From: Streptomyces sp. NBC_00102
Lineage (GTDB): Bacteria; Actinomycetota; Actinomycetes; Streptomycetales; Streptomycetaceae
Direction of reading: 5' to 3'
NCBI RefSeq assembly: GCF_026343115.1
Contig: NZ_JAPEMC010000002.1
Coordinates: forward strand, 434,001-498,000
Length of the DNA: 64,000 bases
Of the stretch, positions 8,069 to 17,191 are shown in pieces. The translations under genes were made by a program, and so were the position numbers. How positions within the stretch are numbered: the stretch's first letter is position 1; each line of letters opens with the position of its first letter. The notes below the pieces were generated by a model. The model had not been told where the DNA came from, did no database searches, and saw nothing but the letters and a program-made list of their open reading frames with translations.

Positions 8069-8216
8069 GGCGGGCACGGGGGAGGGGCGGGAGATGAATG
8101 CCGGGGGATGAATACCGGAGGAGGGGGACCGCCGCCCCTCGTGGGTCCCGCGCGTCTCACGTCACGTGTGGTACTGCCTACAGGGAGTGATTCCGCGCTT
8201 CCGAAAGGTGCCCTAC

Positions 8217-9962
8217 GTGCCGCAGGACGACCAGAGACCGGAGAGTCTGCCCGTCACGGCGGATCTTCCCGAAGATTCGCGGCTCGGGCGGAAGCCCACC
8301 ACCGACCGGGTGGTCTTCGGAGTCACCGCCGTGCTCACGCTCGCCTTCGTGCTCTGGGGCTCGGTCGCCACCGACTCGCTGGAGAGCGTCTCCACCGATC
8401 TGCTCGAAGGGCTCATCCACAACGGCGGTTGGGCCTTCATGCTCGCCGCGTCCGGCTTCGTGGTCTTCGCGCTGTGGCTGGCGATCAGCCGCTACGGGAG
8501 GATCTCGCTCGGCCAGGAGGGGGAGGAGCCGGAGTTCCGGACCGTCTCCTGGGTCGCGATGATGTTCAGCGCCGGCATGGGCATCGGCCTGATGTTCTAC
8601 GGAGTGAGCGAACCACTGGCCCACTTCACCAACCCGCCGCCCGGAACCCGCCCCGCCGACGAGGCCGAGGCGATGCAGACCGCGATGGCCACCACCCTCT
8701 TCCACTGGACGCTCCACCCCTGGGCGATCTACGCCGTCGTCGGGCTCGCCATCGCGTACAGCACCTACCGCAGGCGCCGCCGGCAGACGATCAGCGCCGT
8801 CTTCGAACCGCTCATCGGGGCGCGCCACTCCCACGGTGGCTTCGGCAGGGTCATCGACATCCTCGCGATCTTCGCGACCCTCTTCGGCTCCGCCGCCTCC
8901 CTCGGTCTGGGCGCGCTCCAGATCGGCAGCGGCTTCCACGAGCTGAACTGGCGGGAGAAGACGGGCACCGGACTGCTGGTCGCCATCATCGCCGTCCTGA
9001 CCGTGGCGTTCGTCGCCTCGGCCGTCTCCGGGGTGGAGAAGGGCATCCAGTGGCTCTCCAACATCAACATGGTGCTCGCCCTGATCCTCGCCGTCTTCGT
9101 GTTCGTCGCCGGCCCCACGATCATCGTTCTCGACCTGCTGCCCACCTCCATCGCCGAGTACTTCCGCGAACTGCCCCAGCTCGCAGGACGCACCGAGGCG
9201 ACCGGTGAGGGCGAGGTCGCCGACTGGCTGAGCTCCTGGACGGTCTTCTACTGGGCGTGGTGGATCTCCTGGACGCCCTTCGTCGGCATGTTCATCGCCC
9301 GCATCAGCAGGGGCCGCACCATCCGGCAGTTCATCGGCGGGGTCATCCTCGTGCCGAGCACCGTCAGCCTCGTCTGGTTCGCGATCTTCGGCGGCTCCGC
9401 GATCCGGCTCAAGGCCGCCGGCAAGCTCGGCGGCGCCGTCACACCGGAGGCCCAGCTCTTCGGCCTGCTCAAGGAGTTCCCGGTCGCCACCCTGATGAGC
9501 GTACTGGTGATGATCCTGGTCGGGATCTTCTTCGTCTCCGGCGCCGACGCCGCCTCGATCGTGATGGGCACGCTCTCGCAGAAGGGCGTGCTGGAGCCGG
9601 CGAAGTGGGTGGTCGTCTTCTGGGGCGTCGTCACCGGTGCGGTGGCCGCCGTCATGCTGCTCATCGGTGACGGCGAAGGCGACGCGCTGGCCGGACTGCA
9701 GAACCTCACCATCCTCGTTGCCGCGCCCTTCACGATCGTGATGGTCGGCATGTGCGTCTCCCTCATGCGTGACCTGCGCCAGGACCCGCTCATCGTCCGT
9801 CACGAATTCGGTGTCGAGGCGGTGGAGAGCGCGGTCATCCAGGGGCACGCCAAGTACGACGGCGACTTCGAGATCCGGATCGGCCCCGGCAGCGAGGTCA
9901 CCGAGGATCACCGCCACCAGCACGAGGGCCCCGGCCCTGCGTCCCCGCCGGAGGGGGACTGA
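8217..9962 (+). CDS. BCCT-family transporter (betaine/choline/carnitine type)
   Basis: The 581-residue protein has the BCCT architecture of about twelve membrane segments. It carries the signature glycine-rich stretch FSAGMGIGLMFYGVSEPLAHF and the segment TVFYWAWWISWTPFVGMFIARISRGRT that contains the conserved aromatic substrate box. Such proteins take up glycine betaine, choline or similar trimethylammonium solutes with Na+ or H+, mainly for osmoprotection. The GTG at 8217 is chosen because AAAGG lies 8 bases before it; an in-frame GTG at 8187 is the alternative. The C-terminal tail is charged and His-rich (DHRHQHEGPGP), as in osmosensing members. It is probably monocistronic. Confidence 0.95.
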   Translation: MPQDDQRPESLPVTADLPEDSRLGRKPTTDRVVFGVTAVLTLAFVLWGSVATDSLESVSTDLLEGLIHNGGWAFMLAASGFVVFALWLAISRYGRISLGQEGEEPEFRTVSWVAMMFSAGMGIGLMFYGVSEPLAHFTNPPPGTRPADEAEAMQTAMATTLFHWTLHPWAIYAVVGLAIAYSTYRRRRRQTISAVFEPLIGARHSHGGFGRVIDILAIFATLFGSAASLGLGALQIGSGFHELNWREKTGTGLLVAIIAVLTVAFVASAVSGVEKGIQWLSNINMVLALILAVFVFVAGPTIIVLDLLPTSIAEYFRELPQLAGRTEATGEGEVADWLSSWTVFYWAWWISWTPFVGMFIARISRGRTIRQFIGGVILVPSTVSLVWFAIFGGSAIRLKAAGKLGGAVTPEAQLFGLLKEFPVATLMSVLVMILVGIFFVSGADAASIVMGTLSQKGVLEPAKWVVVFWGVVTGAVAAVMLLIGDGEGDALAGLQNLTILVAAPFTIVMVGMCVSLMRDLRQDPLIVRHEFGVEAVESAVIQGHAKYDGDFEIRIGPGSEVTEDHRHQHEGPGPASPPEGD

Positions 9963-10123
9963 CGGAGGCGCCGCGGTACGACAGGGGCGGTACCGGCAGG
10001 TGGCGTACGGGCGCCGGGCGCCGGGCGTTCGGCGCGAGGCCGGGGACCTCGGGCGCGAGGGCTGAGCCGGGGGCCGGTACCGCCCCGGGCGCGAGGGGGA
10101 CGGGGCCGGTACCTCCCCCGGGA

Positions 10124-11047
10124 TCAGCCCACCAGCCGGGCCGCCTCCCGCGCGCAGCCCCAGGCGACGGTGACCCCGGCGCCCCCGTGCCCGTAGTTGT
10201 GGACCACCCGGCCGCCGCCCGGCAACTCCTCCGCCTCGATCCGCACCCCCGCGTCCCGCGCCGGACGGAGCCCCACCCGGTGCCCCAGGACCCGGGCACC
10301 CGCGATCTCGGGCCGTATCCGCGCGCACCGCGCCACGATGCCGGCGGCGATGCGCGGGTCCGGCTCCAGGGACCGGTCGTCGTCCTGCGCCGTGCCGCCC
10401 AGCACGAGCCCGTACGGCTGCGGGAAGACGTACGTCGTCCAGCCCGTCGCGGGATCGGGCGCGGCGGACCACTCCGTGATCCCGGGGTTCTCCACCAGGA
10501 CGAGCTGGCCGCGCACCGGGCGCATCCCGTCGTCCGACGCCAGCGCGGCGGCCCCGAGACCGGCGCAGTCGACCACCACCTCCGCCTCGGCGGCGGCCTC
10601 CCCGAACCCGGTCACCGTGCGGCGCTCGACGGTGCCGTCGGCTGCCCGCAGCCGCCGCTCCAGCCAGGCCAGATGGTCGGGCATGCTGATCAGTGGCAGC
10701 GTCACCCGCAGCCCCTCCGCCACCTCCACCGCGCCCCGCAGCCGTGCCGCCCACGGACCCAGCCCGGCCAGGCGCTCGCCCAGGTGGACCCCGGCCACCA
10801 TCCGTACCCCGGTCTCCTCCGGATCGGCGGCCAGCTCCTCGTGGACGGCGAGCGTCTCCAGGGCCCAGTCGCCCACCGACCGGGCCGGCTCGATCCGGTA
10901 CGGCCACCACAGGGCGCCCGCCACCGCCGAGGTCGTGTCCCCGGCCGCGTCCCGCGACCAGACCCGCACCCGGTGACCCCGTTCGGCGAGCACCACCGCC
11001 GTGGTCAGCCCGCTGACCCCACCGCCCACCACGATCACGTCCGGCAT
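10124..11047 (-). CDS. D-amino-acid-oxidase-like FAD oxidoreductase
   Basis: The 307-residue protein starts with the FAD-binding motif VIVVGGGVSGLTTAVVLAERGH. It also has SAVAGALWWPYRI, the DAAO-type sequence VDCAGLGAAAL, HRVGLRPARDAGVRIE with the Arg that binds substrate carboxylate in D-amino-acid oxidases, and the C-terminal NYGHGGAGVTVAWG. Length and motif order match the DAAO/D-aspartate oxidase family, which oxidatively deaminates D-amino acids with O2. The ATG at 11047 fits the first beta strand. No partner gene is linked. The exact substrate cannot be read from sequence. Confidence 0.9.
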   Translation of the reverse strand: MPDVIVVGGGVSGLTTAVVLAERGHRVRVWSRDAAGDTTSAVAGALWWPYRIEPARSVGDWALETLAVHEELAADPEETGVRMVAGVHLGERLAGLGPWAARLRGAVEVAEGLRVTLPLISMPDHLAWLERRLRAADGTVERRTVTGFGEAAAEAEVVVDCAGLGAAALASDDGMRPVRGQLVLVENPGITEWSAAPDPATGWTTYVFPQPYGLVLGGTAQDDDRSLEPDPRIAAGIVARCARIRPEIAGARVLGHRVGLRPARDAGVRIEAEELPGGGRVVHNYGHGGAGVTVAWGCAREAARLVG

Positions 11048-11220
11048 GCCGCCACCCCCGTCGCTCCGCTCCCGTACCCGCACGCTGTCACCCCCGGAAG
11101 CTAACCGACGGCCCGGCCTCCAGGACAGTGCGCGGTGGATCATGGCCGGGACACGGCTCCGATCCGTGACGGCCCCGCCTTGGGACGGCCCCGATCCGCC
11201 CCCCGACCGCGAAACCGTGG

Positions 11221-11787
11221 TCAGTGGCCGCCCGACGAGGGCTCGCAGTCGGTGCCGTCGGGGTAGCCGCCGAAGGCGTTCGCCGCGACGGAGTCGCGGT
11301 CCATCATTCCCTCCACGCACCAGGGCGAGGCGTCGAGGACGATGAGGAACCCGACTCCTGTCGGGCCGTTCTGGTACGCGCTCCCGGCGCGGTAGCCGAG
11401 GCCGTCGAGCACCTTCCGCACGTGCTGCGGAGCGAAGTCCCCGCGTTCGCGCAGCGGTTCGAGTGCGCTCTCGACCCGCCCGGTGACCACGAGCCCGTCG
11501 CAGCGGCTCTGGCCGTGGAGCGTGAGGGGAACCCTGAACCCGTGGTTCTCGGCGTAGTGGTCGGTCGGAACGGCGGTCGCGGCGGGGGAGGAGGCAGAGT
11601 CCGCCGACGCCGTCGGAGCGGGGTCCTCGCCGGGACAGCGGAAGTCCGTCGGGGCACTCGGAGCCGGAGATGCGCCCCGGCCCGCTCCCGCCGCGTCCCC
11701 GGCCCGCTCCGTACCGCATCCCGTCGCCAGTACGACCGTGGCCACCAGCGGCAGCACCCAGGACCCGTGCCCTCTCGATGTCGTCAT
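11221..11787 (-). CDS. Secreted lipoprotein of unknown function
   Basis: The 188-residue protein has a lipoprotein signal: hydrophobic WVLPLVATVVLATGC with a lipobox ending at Cys near residue 24. An Ala/Pro/Ser-rich linker is followed by a globular domain (FRVPLTLHGQSRCDGLVVTGRVESAL ... VRKVLDGLGYRAGSAYQNGPTGVGF). After lipidation it should be anchored outside the membrane. Four Cys in the mature part may form disulfides. GGAGG lies 9 bases before the ATG at 11787. No recognised function. Confidence 0.75.
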   Translation of the reverse strand: MTTSRGHGSWVLPLVATVVLATGCGTERAGDAAGAGRGASPAPSAPTDFRCPGEDPAPTASADSASSPAATAVPTDHYAENHGFRVPLTLHGQSRCDGLVVTGRVESALEPLRERGDFAPQHVRKVLDGLGYRAGSAYQNGPTGVGFLIVLDASPWCVEGMMDRDSVAANAFGGYPDGTDCEPSSGGH

Positions 11788-11944
11788 CGGCCGATCCTCC
11801 CCCAAGCCCCCTCCGCACGCATGAGCCCCGGTACCCGGGCGGCACAACGACCCGGTCACGTTTTGGCGGCGGGGCCCGAGAAGCTCCGGCGGTCCGGGCC
11901 GGTCGACCGGCGGGCCACCCGGAACGCTTAGGATCGACACCCTG

Positions 11945-13582
11945 ATGACTGCCACTCTCGTCGCCAAGGACCTCGCCGCCGGACACGGCGACCGCACACT
12001 CTTCGCCGGGCTCGACCTCGTCGTCGCCCCCGGGGACGTGATCGGTCTCGTCGGAGTCAACGGGGCCGGAAAATCCTCCCTGCTCCGGCTGCTCGCCGGG
12101 CTCGACCGGCCCGAGGAGGGGGAGCTGCGGCTCTCGCCTCCCACCGCCACCGTCGGCCATCTCCCGCAGGAGCCCGAGCGGCGTCCCGGGGAGACCTTGC
12201 GGGAGTTCCTCGCCCGCCGCACCGGCGTCGCCGACGCCCAGGCCACGATGGACGCCGCGACCCAGGCCCTGGTGGACGGTGCGCCCGGCGCCGACGACGC
12301 TTACTCCGAGTCGCTGGAACGCTGGCTCGACCTCGGCGGCGCGGACCTGGACGAGCGGGCCGAGGAGGTGGCCGCAGACCTCGGGCTCACCGTCGGCCTC
12401 GACCTTCCGATGACCGCGCTCTCCGGCGGGCAGGCCGCCCGCGCCGGGCTCGCCTCCCTGCTGCTCTCCCGGTACGACGTCTTCCTCCTGGACGAGCCCA
12501 CCAACGACCTCGACCTCGGCGGTCTGGAGCGCCTCGAACGCTTCGTCTCCGGTCTGCGCGCCGGGACCGTCGTCATCAGCCACGACCGCGAGTTCCTCAC
12601 CCGCACGGTCACCAAGGTCCTCGAACTCGACCTGGCCCAGCAGCAGATCAACCTCTACGGCGGCGGCTACGCCTCCTATCTGGAGGAGCGGGAGCGGGCC
12701 CGGACGCATGCCCGTGAGGAGTTCGACGAGTACGCCGACAAGAAGTCGGCCCTCGAAGGCCGTGCCCAGATGCAGCGGGGCTGGATGGACAAGGGCGTGA
12801 AGAACGCCCGGCGCAAGGCCACCGACTCCGACAAGCTGGGCCGCAAGTTCCGCAGCGAGGCGAGCGAGAAGCAGGCGGCGAAGGCCCGGCAGACCCAGCG
12901 CATGATCGAGCGTCTGGACGTGGTGGAAGAGCCGCGCAAGGAGTGGGAACTCCGGATGGAGATCGCCACCGCGCCGCGCTCCGGCTCGGTCGTCGCCACC
13001 CTGCGCGAAGCCCACGTGGTCCGGGGCGACTTCGCCTTCGGGCCGGTCTCGCTGCAGATCGACTGGGCCGACCGGGTCGCCATCACAGGTGCCAATGGGG
13101 CGGGCAAGTCCACCCTTCTGGCGGCCCTGTTGGGGAGACTGCCGGTCGACTCCGGTTCTGCCGTGCTGGGTTCCGGCGTCGTGGTCGGCGAGGTCGACCA
13201 GGCGCGCAAGCTCTTCCTCGGTGACGAGACCCTGTTGGCGGCCTTCTGCGCGGCCGTCCCGGACACCGAGCCGGCCGACGTGCGCACCCTGTTGGCCAAG
13301 TTCGGGCTACGTGCGGACCATGTGATGCGCCCGGCGACCACGCTCTCGCCCGGTGAGCGGACCCGCGCGGCCCTCGCCCTGCTCCAGGGCAAGGGGGTGA
13401 ACCTGCTGGTTCTGGACGAGCCCACCAACCACCTGGACCTGCCCGCCATCGAGCAGCTGGAGTCCGCGCTCGATTCGTACAACGGCACGCTCCTGCTGGT
13501 CACCCACGACCGGCGGATGCTGGAGGCGGTCCGTACGACCCGGCGCATCGAGGTCGCGGACGGGCGGATCACCGAGCTCTGA
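11945..13582 (+). CDS. ABC-F family ATPase (ribosome-associated, possible antibiotic-protection type)
   Basis: The 545-residue protein has two ABC ATPase domains and no membrane segments, which defines ABC-F. Domain 1 has GVNGAGKS at residues 37-44, signature LSGGQAARAGL and Walker B VFLLDEPTNDLD. The basic, charged linker (SYLEERERARTHAREEFDEYADKKSALEGR ...) is the P-site tRNA interaction motif. Domain 2 has GANGAGKS, LSPGERTRAAL and LLVLDEPTNHLD. ABC-F proteins act on the ribosome to resolve stalling or, in Streptomyces, to protect against macrolides and related drugs. Sequence alone does not separate these roles. A perfect hairpin terminator follows and is shared with convergent tex. Confidence 0.93.
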   Translation: MTATLVAKDLAAGHGDRTLFAGLDLVVAPGDVIGLVGVNGAGKSSLLRLLAGLDRPEEGELRLSPPTATVGHLPQEPERRPGETLREFLARRTGVADAQATMDAATQALVDGAPGADDAYSESLERWLDLGGADLDERAEEVAADLGLTVGLDLPMTALSGGQAARAGLASLLLSRYDVFLLDEPTNDLDLGGLERLERFVSGLRAGTVVISHDREFLTRTVTKVLELDLAQQQINLYGGGYASYLEERERARTHAREEFDEYADKKSALEGRAQMQRGWMDKGVKNARRKATDSDKLGRKFRSEASEKQAAKARQTQRMIERLDVVEEPRKEWELRMEIATAPRSGSVVATLREAHVVRGDFAFGPVSLQIDWADRVAITGANGAGKSTLLAALLGRLPVDSGSAVLGSGVVVGEVDQARKLFLGDETLLAAFCAAVPDTEPADVRTLLAKFGLRADHVMRPATTLSPGERTRAALALLQGKGVNLLVLDEPTNHLDLPAIEQLESALDSYNGTLLLVTHDRRMLEAVRTTRRIEVADGRITEL

Positions 13583-13597
13583 CGATGAGCGGAGAAC

Positions 13598-13630
13598 GGA
13601 AGGGCCGGCCCCCTCGGGGCCGGCCCTTCC
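13598..13630. terminator. Bidirectional hairpin terminator between the ABC-F gene and tex
   Basis: The arms 13598-13612 and 13616-13630 form a perfect 15-bp stem with a CTC loop. It lies 15 bp after the ABC-F stop and 18 bp after the tex stop on the other strand. No T-run follows on either side, as is common in Streptomyces. It can serve both convergent genes. Confidence 0.85.
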
Positions 13631-13648
13631 GTGCCTCTCCGGGGCCCG

Positions 13649-16060
13649 TCAGCGCTTTCGGCCGCCCTGGCCCGGGTCCGCGAGACCGGCGCGCCGCAGG
13701 GCGTCCGCCATCGCGCTGTTGGCGGGCGCGGGGGCCGACGCGGCACGGGCGCCGCCCGCACCGCCGCCGCGCCGCTCACCGCCCTGTCGGCGCCCGCCGC
13801 CGTCCGACTGACGCTGGCGCGGAGGCCTGCCGCCCTGGCCCGCCGCCGCGTCGCGCTCGCGCCGCCCGCCGCCCTGGCCGGCGGCCGCCTCGTCGTCCAG
13901 CCGCAGCGTCAGCGAGATCCGCTTGCGCGGCACGTCGACGTCCATGACCTTGACCTTCACGATGTCCCCGGGCTTCACGACGTCGCGCGGGTCCTTCACG
14001 AACGTCCTCGACATCGCCGACACGTGGACCAGGCCGTCCTGGTGGACGCCGACGTCGACGAAGGCGCCGAACGCGGCGACGTTGGTGACGACACCTTCCA
14101 GGACCATCCCGGACTCCAGGTCGCCGATCTTCTCGACGCCCTCCTTGAAGGTGGCGGTCCGGAACGCCGGACGCGGGTCGCGGCCAGGCTTCTCCAGCTC
14201 CTTCAGGATGTCGGTCACCGTCGGCAGACCGAAGGTGTCGTCCACGAACGCGTCGGCCCGCAACGACCGCAGCACCTCCGTGTTGCCGATGAGGGAAGCG
14301 ACCTCGGTGCCCGCAGTCTTCACCATCCGGCGCACCACCGGGTACGCCTCCGGGTGCACGCTCGACCCGTCCAACGGGTCGTCCCCGTCCCGGATGCGGA
14401 GGAAGCCCGCGCACTGCTCGTACGCCTTCGGGCCGAGCCGGGCCACGTCCTTGAGCGACTTGCGGGAGCGGAAGGGGCCGTTGGTGTCCCGATGCGCGAC
14501 GATGTTCTCGGCCAGCCCGGAGCTGATCCCCGACACCCGTGAAAGCAGCGGCGCGGACGCGGTGTTGACGTCCACGCCGACCCCGTTCACGCAGTCCTCG
14601 ACCACCGCGTCCAGGGAGCGGGAGAGCTTCACCTCGGACAGGTCGTGCTGGTACTGGCCGACGCCGATCGACTTCGGGTCGATCTTCACCAGCTCGGCCA
14701 GCGGGTCCTGCAGGCGTCGCGCGATCGACACCGCACCGCGCAACGACACGTCCATGTCGGGGAGTTCCTGCGAGGCGAAGGCCGACGCCGAGTACACCGA
14801 GGCGCCCGCCTCCGACACCATCACCTTGGTGAGCTTCAACTCCGGGTGTTTGTCGCAGAGTTCACCGGCCAGCTTGTCCGTCTCGCGGGACGCGGTGCCG
14901 TTGCCGATCGCGATCAGATCCACGGAGTGCGTGACGCAGAGCCGCTCCAGCTTGGTCAGCGACTCCTCCCACCGGTTCGCCGGGACGTGCGGGTGGATGA
15001 CGTCGGTCGCCACCACCTTGCCCGTCGCGTCGACCACCGCCACCTTCACGCCCGTACGGAAACCGGGGTCGAGCCCCAGTGTCGCCCGGGTGCCCGCCGG
15101 GGCGGCCAGCAGGAGGTCGCGCAGGTTGGAGGCGAAGACGCGTACCGCCTCGTCCTCCGCCGCGGTGCGCAGCCGCAGCCGCAGGTCGATGCCGAGGTGC
15201 ACCAGGATGCGGGTGCGCCAGGCCCAACGCACCGTGTCGCCCAGCCACTTGTCGCCCGGCCGTCCCCGGTCCGCGATGCCGAAGCGGCGCGCGACCATGT
15301 TCTCGTACCCGGACGGGCCCGGCTCGTCGGACGGCTCCTCCGGTTCCAGCACCAGATCGAGCACGTCCTCCTTCTCACCCCGGAGCATGGCGAGGATCCG
15401 GTGCGAGGGCAGTGCGGTGAAGGGCTCGGTGAAGTCGAAGTAGTCGGCGAACTTCGATCCGTCCTCCTCCTTGCCCGTCCGCACCTTCGCCGCGAGCCGG
15501 CCGCGCGTCCACATCCGCTCGCGCAGCTCGCCGGTCAGGTCGGCGTCCTCGGAGAAGCGTTCGGCGAGGATGGACCGGGCGCCGTCCAGGGCCGCCGCAC
15601 CGTCCGCGACCCCCTTCGCCGCGTCCACGAACGCCGCCGCGGCGACGAGCGGGTCGGTGGACGGGTCACCGAGCAGCCCGTCGGCCAGCGGCTCCAGACC
15701 GGCCTCGCGGGCGATCTGCGCCTTGGTCCGCCGCTTCGGCTTGAACGGCAGGTAGATGTCCTCCAGGCGCGACTTGGTGTCCGCCGCCCGGATGCGGGCC
15801 TCCAGGGCCTCGTCGAGCTTGCCCTGCTCGCGGACGGATTCGAGGATCGCGGAGCGGCGGTCCTCCAGTTCCCGCAGATAGCGCAGCCGCTCCTCCAGCG
15901 TGCGCAGCTGGGCGTCGTCGAGCATCTCCGTCGCTTCCTTGCGGTAGCGCGCGATGAACGGGACGGTCGACCCGCCGTCGAGCAAGGCGACGGCTGCCGT
16001 CACCTGTCGCTCACGTACGCCGAGCTCCTCGGCGATCCTGCCTTCGATGGACGTCGTCAC
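13649..16060 (-). CDS. tex: Tex-family RNA-binding transcription accessory protein
   Basis: The 803-residue protein has the Tex domain order: an N-terminal helical region (SIEGRIAEELGVRERQVTAA), a YqgF/RNase-H-like fold (TLGLDPGFRTGVKVAVVDATGKVV), a helix-hairpin-helix pair (NTASAPLLSRVSGISSGLAENIV) and a C-terminal S1 RNA-binding domain (GMVLEGVVTNVAAFGAFVDVGVHQDGLVHVS). Tex proteins associate with RNA polymerase and RNA and influence transcription. The GTG at 16060 is chosen because the conserved protein begins TTSIEGRIAEELG and GGGAA precedes it. The last 80 residues are an Arg/Gly-rich tail, probably disordered and RNA-binding. Confidence 0.96.
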   Translation of the reverse strand: MTTSIEGRIAEELGVRERQVTAAVALLDGGSTVPFIARYRKEATEMLDDAQLRTLEERLRYLRELEDRRSAILESVREQGKLDEALEARIRAADTKSRLEDIYLPFKPKRRTKAQIAREAGLEPLADGLLGDPSTDPLVAAAAFVDAAKGVADGAAALDGARSILAERFSEDADLTGELRERMWTRGRLAAKVRTGKEEDGSKFADYFDFTEPFTALPSHRILAMLRGEKEDVLDLVLEPEEPSDEPGPSGYENMVARRFGIADRGRPGDKWLGDTVRWAWRTRILVHLGIDLRLRLRTAAEDEAVRVFASNLRDLLLAAPAGTRATLGLDPGFRTGVKVAVVDATGKVVATDVIHPHVPANRWEESLTKLERLCVTHSVDLIAIGNGTASRETDKLAGELCDKHPELKLTKVMVSEAGASVYSASAFASQELPDMDVSLRGAVSIARRLQDPLAELVKIDPKSIGVGQYQHDLSEVKLSRSLDAVVEDCVNGVGVDVNTASAPLLSRVSGISSGLAENIVAHRDTNGPFRSRKSLKDVARLGPKAYEQCAGFLRIRDGDDPLDGSSVHPEAYPVVRRMVKTAGTEVASLIGNTEVLRSLRADAFVDDTFGLPTVTDILKELEKPGRDPRPAFRTATFKEGVEKIGDLESGMVLEGVVTNVAAFGAFVDVGVHQDGLVHVSAMSRTFVKDPRDVVKPGDIVKVKVMDVDVPRKRISLTLRLDDEAAAGQGGGRRERDAAAGQGGRPPRQRQSDGGGRRQGGERRGGGAGGARAASAPAPANSAMADALRRAGLADPGQGGRKR

Positions 16061-16253
16061 GGTGTTCCCGGCTCGCCTTCTCGTAACTGCTGTGTTGCTG
16101 GCTCTGCTGACGGCCGGCCCCACGGGCGGAGCGGACTCCGTACCGGGGGCGGGCGTCATTCGGGGTGGTCCCCTTCGCCTGCATTGTGCCGGGTGGCCGG
16201 GGGCCGTGTCGCGCGACCTCCGCGAAGACGGGCGGGAACCCGCGCCTTCGGAC

Positions 16254-17117
16254 TCAGCCCCTGCCGATCAGGTCGCCGGGGAACGCCCCCGCCGAGGCGG
16301 CGGTGAACAGGAATCCGCGTCCCAGCTCGGTCAGCCGCTCCACCCCGTCCGCGCCGAGGTACTCGTACGGCGCCGCGTCCAGCCGGTCCGTCGTCTCCTC
16401 CAGCTCCGCCCGCAGGGCGGTGCCCGCCTCCGTCAGGGAGTCCTCGTCGTCCAGCAGCCCGCGCTTCCGCAGCCGGCCGGAGGCCGCGTCCCAGTCCGCG
16501 CGGCGCCAGCCCCGGGTCCCGAGGACCCAGCGCGGGGACATGCCCTTGCCGGTCGCGGTGTGGCTGACCAGTGCTTCGACCGGGTCGAGGCCCGCGACGA
16601 GCAGCGCCGCGAGGTGCCCGTCGCCGCGGTGCTCGCGCAGCAGTGAGGCGGCGTGCCAGTAGGCGAGGTGCGGCTCGTCGGGGACGGGCAGATCGGCGAG
16701 GGCGGCGTACAGCGGCCGGGCGTGGCGGGTGCACGCCTCGGCGGCCCGCAGCGCCAGCGCGGCGGCCTCCGCCATCTCCGCCGAGCCGACGATCTCCTCG
16801 CCGAGCAGGCGGCGGAGCGTGGTGTCGGCCACGCGGAGCCGGGCGGCGAGCACCGCCTCGGGAGAGGCGACCGACCAGACGGCCGGCAGATGGCGGGCCA
16901 CCAGCTCGTGGTTGAAGTTGTAGAACGTCGAGGTCACCGCCCCGGCCCCGACCGCTCCGAGCGGCGCGCCCCGGGCGGCGAAGTAAGCGGCCCGGGGGTC
17001 TTCTATCCCGAGCGCCTCGAACTCGGTGGTGAGATCGGGCGAGAAGTAGAGCGTCGAGTGCAGCGGGTTGAGGGCGTTGTGGCAGCGGCGGCCGGCGCGG
17101 GGTGGCAGAGTACTCAT
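16254..17117 (-). CDS. SalK-like / SCO6745-type protein of unknown function
   Basis: The 287-residue protein has the pattern of Streptomyces SalK/SCO6745-type proteins: HSTLYFSPDLTTEFEALGIEDPRAAYFAARGAPLGAV, then VTSTFYNFNHELVARHLPAVW, and near the C-terminus the helix-turn-helix-like GWRRADWDAASGRLRKRGLLDDEDSLTEAGT. That last stretch resembles a winged-helix reader domain. The biochemical role is not established. The start may be at 17117 or three codons earlier at 17126. A TetR-type imperfect palindrome lies immediately upstream. The gene follows an enoyl-CoA hydratase on the same strand (74 bp gap). Confidence 0.7.
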   Translation of the reverse strand: MSTLPPRAGRRCHNALNPLHSTLYFSPDLTTEFEALGIEDPRAAYFAARGAPLGAVGAGAVTSTFYNFNHELVARHLPAVWSVASPEAVLAARLRVADTTLRRLLGEEIVGSAEMAEAAALALRAAEACTRHARPLYAALADLPVPDEPHLAYWHAASLLREHRGDGHLAALLVAGLDPVEALVSHTATGKGMSPRWVLGTRGWRRADWDAASGRLRKRGLLDDEDSLTEAGTALRAELEETTDRLDAAPYEYLGADGVERLTELGRGFLFTAASAGAFPGDLIGRG

Positions 17118-17129
17118 GGCCCGCACATT

Positions 17130-17143
17130 ACCGACTGGTCAGT
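17130..17143. promoter_or_regulatory. Possible TetR-type operator upstream of the SalK-like gene
   Basis: ACCGACTGGTCAGT is an imperfect palindrome (10 of 14 positions symmetrical). It resembles TetR operators built on ACYGACYRGTCRGT and lies 13 bp upstream of the start at 17117. Weak evidence: similar sites are common in GC-rich genomes. Confidence 0.3.
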
Positions 17144-17191
17144 ATGGAGGGAACCCTTGTCGTGCTCCCTCCGGAGAGCGCGCGGCAGGGC

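Noticed and set aside
9963..10123. Terminator between the BCCT and DAAO genes
   Set aside because: Several GC-rich repeats (GGTACC, CCGGG) are present but I could not find one clean stem long enough to name.
8178..13015. Very long open frames antisense to the BCCT, DAAO, lipoprotein and ABC-F genes (over 900 codons)
   Set aside because: They arise from codon-position GC bias opposite real genes. The sense frames have clear motifs and ribosome sites, while the antisense products are low-complexity Arg/Gly/Ala strings without domains.
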